A DNA stretch of 64,000 nt from Leptospira venezuelensis (GTDB lineage: Bacteria; Spirochaetota; Leptospiria; Leptospirales; Leptospiraceae), in contig NZ_NETS01000008.1 of the NCBI RefSeq assembly GCF_002150035.1, positions 558,001 to 622,000 on the forward strand, in the 5' to 3' direction. The notes beneath the pieces were generated by a model that made no database searches, was not told the DNA's origin, and saw only the letters and a list, made by a program, of their open reading frames with translations. The position numbers and the translations under genes were made by a program. Shown here in pieces: positions 1 to 8,078 of the stretch (the stretch's first letter is position 1; every line of letters starts with the position of its first letter).

Positions 1-1401
1 GAATACTCTTTTTACTTCTTCTTTGGATTCCGAATTAAGCAGTTCGAATTTTTCAGGGGAAACATTTGCAACTTTCATCCAATCTTCTTTTTTACTTTTG
101 GTAACCATAAGTTTGGAAATAAGCCCACCCATACTATGGCCTACAATCATCATCTTATCGAAGGAAAAATCTTCTCCTTTAGGATCATACGTTTTTCGTA
201 AGTCTCTGAGTGTGTCCCTAAAATCCGCAGCCGAAATTGTGATCGGATTTCCTGTTGGGTACCAGTAAACCCAGAATTGGTAGTTGTCCTTGATCTTTGG
301 ATCCGCCAAAAGTTCGTTGATCATAGGAAACCAAATAAAAGGAGAAGAGGCAAGTCCATGCACAAACACAACCGGTATCTTTCCTTTTCTGTAAGGATAC
401 ACCAAATAGAGCCCTTTTCTTTCTAACCCCACTTCTCCGTCAAACTTCGCAAAAAAATCATCTCTCTTCTCTGCTCCTGATAACATATATGCAAGTGGAG
501 TGGTTGTATCACTTTCCATTGGAAGATCCAATCCGGAAAATTGGACTCTATCTCTATGCACCGGATCGTATAGATGGATAACTGATTTTAAAGTTAAATT
601 ACGATTTTCTAAATAAGATTCCTCTAAGGTGAGTAATGCTGTTCCAGGATATGCTTGGCCTACTCCAGCTACGAATTCATATTTTCTTCTTTCGACTGGT
701 TCTTTTTCTGGATGTTTTCGGATGAGTATAAGAGGTGTACCTATGCCGAATTTGCTAATCTGGTTGGAGAAGCCTGCGTTTTTATAATCGTAAGCCACTT
801 CCACTTCCAGAAAATTTTTCGGCGTCCAAGCTGTTTCTACCTCCGCCCTGGTCATAGAGAGTGTACCTCTTATGAGTGGAAGATTTAGATCTGTTAAATT
901 AGCAAGTTTTCGATTTCTTTTGGCAAACCGAACCAATTGAGCGAGCGATCTATTATACGTTTCGAGAGCAAATCTGAATTCCATGGAGAATGGATCCGCA
1001 GCTGGAATTGCCTTCTTATCAAATAAATAAGTATATGAATATACTAAAGAAGAAGCAAACATTCTTGCGAACATTGGATCCTCCAGGTCCAGCTCAGAAC
1101 CTACATGATAACATAACTCTGATAAATAATAGGCAAGCTCTCTTGTTTTTAAGGCCATCAATCTATTATCTAGATCGTAAATAACTACTCTCGGAGCCTC
1201 TTGGTATCTTTTGTATAGATCGTTACTTTTTAAAAACCTGGTGGTAATCAGACTTAAATTTTCGGAAGAAATCGCATTCTCGCGGACAGCACGGATCTGT
1301 TCGTATTTGGAATATGAGAACGTGGAATAAGTTGTCCCGCATTCGAGCAAGAATACGGTCGAGAATAAAAGAACCCTAATTCTTTTTTGGAAATGGATCA
1401 C
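1..1401 (-). CDS. Alpha/beta hydrolase, exported, cut by window edge
   Basis: The gene reads from a GTG at 1401 (purine-rich AGAGAAA just upstream, in-frame TAA further upstream) to the window edge, giving 467 codons without its end. The N-terminus is a hydrophobic leader ending FLLEC-GTTYS, a possible spirochaetal lipobox, though Glu before the Cys is unusual. A serine-hydrolase fold is visible: a strand followed by HGLASSP near residue 348 (oxyanion region) and the nucleophile elbow GHSMGG at residues 421-426, with Ser423 as the expected nucleophile. The first roughly 300 residues match nothing I recognise and could be an extra domain. The Asp and His of the triad would lie beyond the window. 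Substrate unknown; lipase or esterase activity in the periplasm or on the membrane is an inference from the fold. Confidence 0.8.
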   Translation of the reverse strand, partial: MIHFQKRIRVLLFSTVFLLECGTTYSTFSYSKYEQIRAVRENAISSENLSLITTRFLKSNDLYKRYQEAPRVVIYDLDNRLMALKTRELAYYLSELCYHVGSELDLEDPMFARMFASSLVYSYTYLFDKKAIPAADPFSMEFRFALETYNRSLAQLVRFAKRNRKLANLTDLNLPLIRGTLSMTRAEVETAWTPKNFLEVEVAYDYKNAGFSNQISKFGIGTPLILIRKHPEKEPVERRKYEFVAGVGQAYPGTALLTLEESYLENRNLTLKSVIHLYDPVHRDRVQFSGLDLPMESDTTTPLAYMLSGAEKRDDFFAKFDGEVGLERKGLYLVYPYRKGKIPVVFVHGLASSPFIWFPMINELLADPKIKDNYQFWVYWYPTGNPITISAADFRDTLRDLRKTYDPKGEDFSFDKMMIVGHSMGGLISKLMVTKSKKEDWMKVANVSPEKFELLNSESKEEVKRVF

Positions 1402-1465
1402 TTTCTCTAAAGAATCTTTTTAGGGCAAATTGCAATCTCTTATTTGGGTAAGATCCTGGATGAAT

Positions 1466-2551
1466 TCAATCTGTTTTAAAATAAGTATAAATGATCTTGC
1501 CCGAACGATTTAAGATGCCGTGGTAAATCAGATGTTCTTTTGCAAATTCTACTTTTGCAAGATTTCCTCGAAAAGGTTGTGCGTCAGTAAATCCTACTGT
1601 TCCAAGCTTTGTTCCCTTCGTATCCCAAAATTCATAATAATAAGGTGCTTCATTTCGACGAATGAGTGCAAATCCTGATCGATACTGATGTGGAAAATGA
1701 CATACCGAGTATTGCCTATCTCGATCAGTTACAGGAATATGCTCATATACAAAATAGTCATTTAGATCCGGGAAAGGTTTTTCCCAGAGAATCTCAAATT
1801 TTTCATCTAAAATTCCAAAAGAACGATCTTTGAAGAAAAATGACAATCCTTCTGAAAACGGAGATACTAGTCTTACACCCTTAGGTAGATCTTTCGATTT
1901 TCCATCTAAACTGTAATAACGAATCTCTTTGTTTGGTCCGGAAATTATTGGGAATAGTCCTTCTCCGATACCGCAGGGAGCTTCCGTACCGATTGGTAAA
2001 ATAGATTTCCCTTCTTGGTCCATGATTATCGTTTGATTTTCTTTGCTAAGGACCTTAGCTGCTTTATTTTTAAAATCATCTACTTGGATAAAGTCCCCGC
2101 CAAGTTTTTTCTCCCCACTTGGGTCCAAGTACCCACATCCTTGTGATCGTTTTATACAGTAAGCAATTCTTCCCTCAGATTCGTACCCCAAAGAAAAATA
2201 TATGGGTTTTATAAAGATACTTCCGTCCAAATTCAACATTCCGAAAAGCCAATCTTTTCTAATCTTGATTTTTCCGTTCTTTACTCCTATATATTCGTAT
2301 CCGGAAGGTAATTTTCGAATCTCTCTTCCTTTTTGATCGATAAGAATATGCGAATAATCCCGTGCATATACAACGGCTAAGTCAGATTCGAAATCAGAAC
2401 ATTTGTAATAGATTTTGAATTTAAAATTTCCTTCTTCATCTATGTATCTGCAAAAATTCCCGCCAACTGGAACTGGCATGAGAGAAGGAATGATTTCTTC
2501 TGCATTTAAAACGCTTTGAATCAGAAAAAATATTAAAAATGCTCGGACCAT
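1466..2551 (-). CDS. WG-repeat exported protein
   Basis: A 361-residue protein with a short signal peptide (cleavage probably after LNA, residue 17). The body is a series of WG-type beta units of the form hydrophobic-D/N-x-x-G-x: YIDEEGNF, LIDQKGRE, MLNLDGSI, YLDPSGEK, IMDQEGKS, YYSLDGKS, FWDTKGTK and ILNRSGKI. The WG repeat family is a beta-rich scaffold seen in many bacteria with no enzymatic role. The protein is probably periplasmic or surface-associated. It starts about 130 nt downstream of the 2679-2996 lipoprotein gene and is separated from it by a hairpin, so it may be transcribed separately. Function unknown. Confidence 0.75.
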   Translation of the reverse strand: MVRAFLIFFLIQSVLNAEEIIPSLMPVPVGGNFCRYIDEEGNFKFKIYYKCSDFESDLAVVYARDYSHILIDQKGREIRKLPSGYEYIGVKNGKIKIRKDWLFGMLNLDGSIFIKPIYFSLGYESEGRIAYCIKRSQGCGYLDPSGEKKLGGDFIQVDDFKNKAAKVLSKENQTIIMDQEGKSILPIGTEAPCGIGEGLFPIISGPNKEIRYYSLDGKSKDLPKGVRLVSPFSEGLSFFFKDRSFGILDEKFEILWEKPFPDLNDYFVYEHIPVTDRDRQYSVCHFPHQYRSGFALIRRNEAPYYYEFWDTKGTKLGTVGFTDAQPFRGNLAKVEFAKEHLIYHGILNRSGKIIYTYFKTD

Positions 2552-2603
2552 AACTTATAAAATCCAATTAACTCCAAAAGAAGACAGCTTTCCTTCTATT
2601 TTT

Positions 2604-2630
2604 CACTTAGGGATTCAAAATCCCTAAGTG
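2604..2630. other. Perfect 11-bp hairpin between two minus-strand genes
   Basis: CACTTAGGGAT pairs exactly with ATCCCTAAGTG across a 5-nt loop. It lies after the 2679-2996 gene and before the WG-repeat gene on the minus strand. No clear run of T follows on either strand, so it could be a weak terminator, an mRNA-stabilising stem or an operator. Confidence 0.5.
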
Positions 2631-2678
2631 CCCTTCGTGGACTCTGAGTGAATCGAATTTTTTTTAGTTAATCTTAGA

Positions 2679-2996
2679 TTATGGCTTCAAACAGTAAGTT
2701 CTAAATCCTTCAGGATCTTGAGTTTGTAGCAAAGAGCAAAATACAGCCCGTTTAGAATCAGAGAAAGAAGCCATTTTCGTTTTTACTTCATAACTTTGAA
2801 CGGTCAGATTTCCATTATGACCGTTATTGGATAAGATAGCAATCAACACTAACAGATCATGGAATTGTTTTCTTTCTTCCTCGTCGTCTTCCACGAACCA
2901 AGTAAGGATTGGGACATCATCCATCCATGAACAGGATATTCCCGGCATGATTGTAACCACAGCCAATAGTAAAATAATGAATGTTCTTTGTATCAT
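2679..2996 (-). CDS. Small lipoprotein, unknown function
   Basis: A 105-residue protein with an N-terminal hydrophobic segment ending in the lipobox-like PGISC, so Cys22 would be lipidated. The mature part is acidic near the start (DDEEERKQF) and contains two more Cys near the C-terminus, which could form a disulphide in the periplasm. No domain recognised. The start ATG follows a GAGATGATACAA context. Length and composition resemble the many short lipoproteins of leptospires; role unknown. Confidence 0.65.
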   Translation of the reverse strand: MIQRTFIILLLAVVTIMPGISCSWMDDVPILTWFVEDDEEERKQFHDLLVLIAILSNNGHNGNLTVQSYEVKTKMASFSDSKRAVFCSLLQTQDPEGFRTYCLKP

Positions 2997-3104
2997 CTCT
3001 CTAATTTCCCCGCGAAGAAGCTAAAAACTTTCGCGCATATTGTAAAGAACAATTGATACTCAGTTGATTTGCATTTTTGCCGGGGAGAGTGTGAACCTTG
3101 ATTA

Positions 3105-3296
3105 TTATTCTATAGGTGAGAGGTCAGAGAGTGTGAGATCTTCGATTGTATGAGGATAACCTTCTCTATCGTTGTAGAGAACGGAGACTTTGTCCCCATT
3201 GATTTCCTGGATCTCAACCTGAGCGCCGGTGAGCACGATCACCCCTTTTAAAAGAAAACTTCTTTTGGTCAGTTTGGCTTTATCACCCGGCTTCAT
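3105..3296 (-). CDS. Small SH3/KOW-like protein
   Basis: A 63-residue protein with no signal peptide. The start MKPGDKAKLTKRSF, a central GAQVEIQEINGDKVSVLYND stretch and alternating hydrophobics suggest a small beta-barrel of the SH3/KOW kind, but I do not recognise the family. Its ATG overlaps the last 14 nt of the NifU-like gene, a typical sign of translational coupling. Any function should therefore be sought together with that gene. Confidence 0.6.
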   Translation of the reverse strand: MKPGDKAKLTKRSFLLKGVIVLTGAQVEIQEINGDKVSVLYNDREGYPHTIEDLTLSDLSPIE

Positions 3297-4077
3297 GTTT
3301 CTCCATATAAATATCTTTTCCTTCCTTCTTCATGGAAGAGAAAATATGAATTTGTCTTTGATCAACTCTAGTGCCGATATCATATACTGCGTCTGTAAAG
3401 TCCGCGCCTTCTATTTTGGCTCCTGCAAGTTTTGCCCAACGTAAATCTGCACCTTTTAGATTGGCACCTGTTAGGTCGGCTCCATTTAAGAATGCACCAC
3501 GAAGTCTTGCACCTTCGAAATTGGCTCCTGCAAAATTACAATTGGTTAAGAATGCGTTGTTTAAATTTGCTCCGGAGAAATCCACTCCATGTAAATCTTC
3601 TTTTTCTAATATGATAGAAGAAAGGTCCTGACCTTTTAGACTTCCGGTTTCAGCAAGGATCTCTTTTGCTTTGGCTGCGGTGATCCTTCTTTCTTTTGGA
3701 ACTCCTGCTCCAGTTTCATAATCATGGATCGCTTGTTGGAGAGCTGCTACTGCTGACTCAGGATAATTTTTACGACGTTCAGGAAACTCGAATTGTTTTT
3801 CTACATCGTCAGTAGTGACATTTTTGAGTTCGTCTATGGTTTTACCCTTAGCAATCTCAGTTGCCATTGCAAGTGCCACGATCCCGAACCCACAACCAGT
3901 GGTAGTATAACTTGCGTCTGTTACTTTTCTGTTCTCATCTATTTTGAGATAGATACGATACCCATCTCCACAACCCACGTTTCTATAGTTGGAAACAACG
4001 GTTGCGTCTTCCATTTCTCTATAGTTGAGCCTTTGATCGTTGATCTCTTTGTATCTGTTAAAATCCATTACTGACAT
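3283..4077 (-). CDS. NifU/IscU-like scaffold fused to pentapeptide repeats
   Basis: 264 residues. Residues about 25-120 follow the IscU/NifU N-terminal scaffold: GCGDGYRIYL with Cys36 and Asp38, then TTGCGFGIVALAMATE with Cys62, then an EFPERRKNYPESAVAALQQA helix. In IscU that last segment carries the third cluster ligand (HCS); here Asn-Tyr (Tyr105) stands in its place. From about residue 149 to 231 the sequence is regular A(D/N)LxG pentapeptide repeats such as GADLTGANLKGADLRWAKLAGA, expected to form a right-handed beta-helix. A short charged tail follows. In the family IscU assembles 2Fe-2S clusters on three Cys plus Asp/His; whether this version holds a cluster is uncertain. It is translationally coupled to the small gene at 3105-3296. 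Confidence 0.8.
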   Translation of the reverse strand: MSVMDFNRYKEINDQRLNYREMEDATVVSNYRNVGCGDGYRIYLKIDENRKVTDASYTTTGCGFGIVALAMATEIAKGKTIDELKNVTTDDVEKQFEFPERRKNYPESAVAALQQAIHDYETGAGVPKERRITAAKAKEILAETGSLKGQDLSSIILEKEDLHGVDFSGANLNNAFLTNCNFAGANFEGARLRGAFLNGADLTGANLKGADLRWAKLAGAKIEGADFTDAVYDIGTRVDQRQIHIFSSMKKEGKDIYMEKHEAG

Positions 4078-4139
4078 GATGATTGCCTTTCTTAGATTAG
4101 ACTTTGTTGATGAAGGAGGAAAGCACTTTTAGTGAGGAA

Positions 4140-4265
4140 GATCCGCTTTTTTGAATGCGTCAGGGATTTGGAGTGGTGCGAAGCAGTCGCGAAGCGACCG
4201 AAGCGTTAGCGCAGCCCGGAGAAGCCCGACCTTCGCATAATATGCGGAGGGGACGCCCCGAGCCT
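4140..4265. repeat. GC-rich intergenic element with hairpins
   Basis: A GC-rich stretch in otherwise AT-rich DNA lies between rpmE and the NifU-like gene. It includes GTCGC-gaa-GCGAC and reads, on the minus strand, as a chain of short TTCGG/GCTTCGC words. It resembles an intergenic repeat or a degenerated mobile fragment more than a regulatory leader. It sits just downstream of the rho-rpmE operon and could also fold as a termination structure, though no T tract is visible. Confidence 0.4.
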
Positions 4266-4276
4266 TAAAATCTCGA

Positions 4277-4477
4277 TTAGGAAATTTTGTATTTTTTCTT
4301 GAACTTGTCTACTCGACCAGTTGTATCCAGGATTTTGGATTTTCCGGTGAAGTATGGGTGACAGTTGGAGCAAATTTCCACGTGGATATCTCCAACGGTA
4401 GTACGAGTCTCGTAAACCGCACCACAAGCGCAGCGAATTTTAGCGTCAGCGTATTTAGGATGGATGTCTGTTTTCAT
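4277..4477 (-). CDS. rpmE: 50S ribosomal protein L31 (zinc form)
   Basis: A 66-residue protein beginning MKTDIHPKY with the four zinc-binding cysteines Cys16, Cys18, Cys36 and Cys39 (CAC and CSNC), the C+ form of bacterial L31. It is a component of the large ribosomal subunit at the intersubunit bridge; the zinc form can act as a zinc reserve in other bacteria. It starts 22 nt after the rho stop codon on the same strand, the rho-rpmE order found in many bacteria, so both are probably on one mRNA. Confidence 0.97.
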   Translation of the reverse strand: MKTDIHPKYADAKIRCACGAVYETRTTVGDIHVEICSNCHPYFTGKSKILDTTGRVDKFKKKYKIS

Positions 4478-4499
4478 GTTGTCCCCTTTTCGGACCTAT

Positions 4500-5924
4500 T
4501 TAGGCGTTCATGCTGCCCAAGAAGGTCTCGTTAGTCTTAGACTGTCTCATCTTCTCGAGTAATAATTCCATGCTTTCTGTGATGCTCATGGGAGAAAGTA
4601 CTTTTCGGAGTACAAAGACCTTCTGGAGGGTTTCCTTAGGTAGAAGTAGCTCTTCCTTCCTGGTTCCGGACTTATTGATGTCAATTGCCGGGAAAATCCT
4701 CTTATCGGATAACTTCCGATCCAGGTGGATTTCCATATTACCAGTTCCCTTGAATTCCTCGAAGATCACCTCATCCATTTTGGACCCGGTATCCACAAGC
4801 GCAGTCGCGATGATGGTAAGTGACCCACCCTCTTCGATATTTCTTGCGGCCCCAAAGAATCTTTTCGGTTTGTGAAGTGCGTTTGAGTCCACACCGCCCG
4901 AGAGTATTTTTCCGGAAGTAGGAATTACTTGGTTATAAGCGCGGGCCAGACGGGTAATGGAGTCGAGTAGAATGACCACATCTCTTCCATGTTCCACGAG
5001 TCTTTTTGCCTTTTCGATCACCATCTCAGCAACTTGCACGTGGCGGGTAGCAGGTTCGTCGAATGTAGAAGATACCACTTCTCCGCGAACGTTTCTTGCC
5101 ATGTCGGTTACTTCTTCCGGACGCTCATCAATAAGTAGTACGATTAGGGTAACTTCTGGGTGGTTGCTAGTAATCGCGTTTGCCACGTTCTGCATCAGGA
5201 TTGTTTTACCTGTTCTAGGTGGCGCAACAATTAGTGCTCTTTGTCCTTTGCCGATAGGACACATTAGATCTACGATCCTTGTGTCTAGTTGAGAAGGATC
5301 ATGTTCCATTCTCAATCTTTCGTTCGGATAAAGTGGAGTTAAGTTGTCGAATAACGCACGTTTGCTTGCTACATCCGGTGTGTATCCGTTTACGGTTTCC
5401 ACACGGAGCATTGCGAAGAATCTTTCGGATTCCTTTGGAGGACGGATCTGTCCTTCGACCGTGTCTCCCGTTCTTAGACCAAATAATTTGATCTGAGAAG
5501 GAGATACATAAATATCATCCGGACCTGGAACGTAGTTATAATCAGGAGATCTTAAGAAACCATATCCATCAGGTAATCTTTCCATTACCCCTGCAGCATG
5601 GACCTGTCCTTCTCTCTCCGCTTGGGCTTGTAGAATGGCGAATATTAAGTTTTGCTTTTTTAGTCCGCCTGTATTCTCTACGCCAAGGTTCTTAGCGACT
5701 TCGATCAGTTCTGCTATGGATGTTTTTTTAAGTGCTACTAAATCAATAGGAGCAGGTGTAGGTCCCTCGTAGGAACCACGACGTCTTTTCCTGGAACGAA
5801 TCTCAGCCGTTTCCGGATCATCTTCCGGTAAATTCGGTTCTTCTTCGTTATTATCGTTTTGTGCGTCGTTATTGTTGTTTTGATAGTTGTTTCGGGGCTT
5901 GGAGTCTCGTCTTGGGTTAGCCAT
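4500..5924 (-). CDS. rho: Transcription termination factor Rho
   Basis: 474 residues. Residues 1-60 form an extra Asn/Asp/Glu-rich then Arg-rich extension (SRKRRRG). The Rho N-terminal helical and cold-shock-like RNA-binding domains follow (DLVALKKTSIAELIEVAK, DGYGFLRSPDYNY). The ATPase core has Walker A APPRTGKT at 234-241, catalytic IDERPEEVTDM near 264, Walker B DVVILLD at 314-320, the SITRLARAYN segment, and the EEFKGTGN loop region. It is the hexameric RNA translocase that ends transcription of untranslated RNA. The N-terminal insertion is like those of other high-complexity Rho proteins and is probably disordered. The 5' intergenic region of nearly 290 nt before the next gene could host autoregulation, not demonstrable here. 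Confidence 0.97.
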   Translation of the reverse strand: MANPRRDSKPRNNYQNNNNDAQNDNNEEEPNLPEDDPETAEIRSRKRRRGSYEGPTPAPIDLVALKKTSIAELIEVAKNLGVENTGGLKKQNLIFAILQAQAEREGQVHAAGVMERLPDGYGFLRSPDYNYVPGPDDIYVSPSQIKLFGLRTGDTVEGQIRPPKESERFFAMLRVETVNGYTPDVASKRALFDNLTPLYPNERLRMEHDPSQLDTRIVDLMCPIGKGQRALIVAPPRTGKTILMQNVANAITSNHPEVTLIVLLIDERPEEVTDMARNVRGEVVSSTFDEPATRHVQVAEMVIEKAKRLVEHGRDVVILLDSITRLARAYNQVIPTSGKILSGGVDSNALHKPKRFFGAARNIEEGGSLTIIATALVDTGSKMDEVIFEEFKGTGNMEIHLDRKLSDKRIFPAIDINKSGTRKEELLLPKETLQKVFVLRKVLSPMSITESMELLLEKMRQSKTNETFLGSMNA

Positions 5925-6212
5925 GGAATACCGTTAATTGGATTTGGAAGGAGAACCTTCCTGTATTCATTTTTTATTCGATTAAGAGCGGGTTTTGAAG
6001 GATCCGGGTAGTCGGTTCTTTTTTTATAATCCGTTATAAAACTTAAGTTGCCTATGAGTTTTAGTTTCGGGCTTCAAGAATCTGGACCTTTGGGACAGAC
6101 TCTTAAGCGACCGGGGGAATCCCTTATTTTCAAACGAGCTAGTTGCTCGGAAGAGAGGAAAGGGTCGGCTCTTAAGTGGACTATTTCCAGATTACAAACT
6201 CTGTCAAGGCTT
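5925..6212. other. Intergenic region upstream of rho
   Basis: 288 nt between the PAS/HTH gene (ends 6213) and the rho start. It must contain the rho promoter and leader. Long Rho leaders with autogenous attenuation are known in other bacteria. I found no convincing hairpin, terminator or small gene; open frames crossing it lack ribosome sites and run into neighbouring coding sequence. Confidence 0.4.
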
Positions 6213-7334
6213 TTATTTTTGCTTTGTCCTTTTTTTAGACGCGGATTTTTTCTTAGAACTTACGGCCTTTTTTTTAGAGGCAGTTTTCAGTTTGGCTTCT
6301 AGAACCGCAGGTTTGTTTGTTTGCTGAGCTGCCTTTTTAGGAGGACTCTGTTTGCCTGTTTTCTTTCTAGGAATCGGCTGGTCCTTATTCAATTTAAACT
6401 TACTGGTTAGATCCAAAAACTTAATTCTATTTTGCAGAGTGGTTCTTGGCACTCCCAGATCTAAGGCAGCATGGGAAACATTCTCTTGGTTTCTTTTAAG
6501 TGTATGATAAATATAACTTCCTTCCACTTCTTTTAACATTGTCTCGAGTGGAAGTTTTTGATTGAACGCTTCGGTGACAGATGGGAATTCCATTCCTTCT
6601 CCATCTTGGCTATTTAGTTTGGCAGAAGCCGGGGAGAAGTGATACAGATAGCCTAGAGGCTTTCCTTTTTGTTTTAGGATGGAAACCCTTACGATAGAGT
6701 CCAAGTCGGGAAGAAATGTCTGAACGGAAAGTCTTCCTTCCTCTAATCTGAGTTCGTGGTTTTTTAGATAATTTCCAAGTAGGTCCTTGGACATTTCTTT
6801 TAATAGTTTTTCTGCCTGAAGAATGCTATCCCTAAACCATTTTTTGACCAGTATATCTTTTTCGAATGTCTCGTTATAGAATACTGTATGTCCATCCAGA
6901 TCTGTAGCAATTAATCCATCTGGAAAGTTTTGGAGAAGTACTTCCATAAACCATTGGCTTTGTTTTGCTTTTTCTTCTTCGGATTTTTGAGGAGAAACCT
7001 TTGGTTTTTCTGTCTCCTTAGCCATCCAAGAAGATCTGCTAAGTTCTGCGAGAAACCTAGGTTTGTCCCAATCTTCTAATTTTTCTCCCAAAGGACCTAA
7101 TACAGGTATGGTTCTTTGTTTTTGAAAAAATGCTAGAACGGTTTCTGGAATTTCTCGGATCAAGAAATCTTCCGGAATTCTTTCGAATTCCCTTTCGGAA
7201 GCGCTTAGATCTGCGAGTTCCATTAGAACTCTTTCTTTGGGGAGTAATCCGAGTAAGCCTGTTCCTTCTTCCCAAACAGGTAAATGACTGGCAGGGCTAT
7301 AGAGAAAAAATTTATATAAAACTTCGATTCTCAT
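6213..7334 (-). CDS. PAS-domain regulator with Fis-type HTH and basic tail
   Basis: 373 residues. The N-terminal part (about 15-100) has a CBS- or sensor-like look (PVWEEGTGLLGLLPKE). A PAS domain follows at about 128-235 (LLQNFPDGLIATDLDGHTVF). A Fis-family helix-turn-helix lies at about 263-310 (HAALDLGVPRTTLQNRIKFL). The last 55 residues are a Lys/Ala/Ser-rich tail like histone H1 or HU tails. The architecture looks like an NtrC-type activator from which the AAA+ sigma-54 domain is absent, so it probably binds DNA without remodelling sigma-54 polymerase. Targets and ligand unknown. It is separated from the upstream gene pair by 84 nt and may be monocistronic. Confidence 0.75.
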   Translation of the reverse strand: MRIEVLYKFFLYSPASHLPVWEEGTGLLGLLPKERVLMELADLSASEREFERIPEDFLIREIPETVLAFFQKQRTIPVLGPLGEKLEDWDKPRFLAELSRSSWMAKETEKPKVSPQKSEEEKAKQSQWFMEVLLQNFPDGLIATDLDGHTVFYNETFEKDILVKKWFRDSILQAEKLLKEMSKDLLGNYLKNHELRLEEGRLSVQTFLPDLDSIVRVSILKQKGKPLGYLYHFSPASAKLNSQDGEGMEFPSVTEAFNQKLPLETMLKEVEGSYIYHTLKRNQENVSHAALDLGVPRTTLQNRIKFLDLTSKFKLNKDQPIPRKKTGKQSPPKKAAQQTNKPAVLEAKLKTASKKKAVSSKKKSASKKRTKQK

Positions 7335-7418
7335 TGGAAGAAGGAGGATATTTTCCTCCGGAATGACTTCTTTTGAAGCCTAAGCGAGAAAATGCCTCTA
7401 CTTTTTTATCCGCTGAGA

Positions 7419-8078
7419 CTAGTTTTTTATAAGGCGGTCTGCGGCTTTTTTGTATTCTTCCGGATAAGGAAGTTTGGATACTTTTAAGCTGGATAAAGAG
7501 TATTTTAAGGATCTTTTATATAGCACTAATGCGTAAAGATGATTTCCGTCTCTGCGAAATTTGTTCCCTGAAAGCCATTCTTCTCTTGCCATTCTGAAAT
7601 AATCATTTGCTCTTTCTTCTTCTTTTGCAGATAAAGGATGATGTTCCTCTGTCTCCATTTTTAAGAAGCGAGACTCTTTTGCAACATGCTGAAGTAATTT
7701 ATCCGAAGAAGTTTCCGCGAATTCTGACCAACGTTTCATCGATTCAGGAAGCGCTCTTTCGAGTAACGCTAGGCTGTCAGATTTTTCTTGAACACTCCCT
7801 GCTTTTGAGGCGGAGTTTAGGTCTGCAGAATAATTTTCAATTTTTTGAAGATCTTTTCTAAGTTCCGAGGATTCGAATGAATTCCCGATCTCTCTTAGGA
7901 TCCTAACTTTTGAATCTACTGATTTTTTTCTTTCTCGAAATCCTTGTGTAGACTGAGAAGAATAAATCCTTCCTGCCAGTATTGTTACCGCGATCAGCGA
8001 AAATACTAGCAACCATTTCCAAAATCGGCCTCCCTTCACTCTAAGGGACATGATTTCGGCTGGAGTAGGAAGATCCAT
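7419..8078 (-). CDS. Membrane-anchored protein, unknown function
   Basis: A 219-residue protein with one N-terminal transmembrane segment (residues about 21-37, WLLVFSLIAVTILAG) after a short cytoplasmic stretch, so most of the chain should be periplasmic. The rest is highly charged and helical with coiled-coil character. The C-terminal third (YALVLYKRSLKYSLSS) looks like a TPR-like helical pair. Its ATG overlaps the stop of the upstream gene by one base (TAATG), so the two are translationally coupled and may act together. No family recognised. Confidence 0.65.
   Translation of the reverse strand: MDLPTPAEIMSLRVKGGRFWKWLLVFSLIAVTILAGRIYSSQSTQGFRERKKSVDSKVRILREIGNSFESSELRKDLQKIENYSADLNSASKAGSVQEKSDSLALLERALPESMKRWSEFAETSSDKLLQHVAKESRFLKMETEEHHPLSAKEEERANDYFRMAREEWLSGNKFRRDGNHLYALVLYKRSLKYSLSSLKVSKLPYPEEYKKAADRLIKN

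Noticed and set aside
6048..6302. 84-codon frame upstream of rho on the plus strand
   Set aside because: It overlaps the basic tail of the PAS/HTH gene on the other strand; composition mirrors Lys codons.
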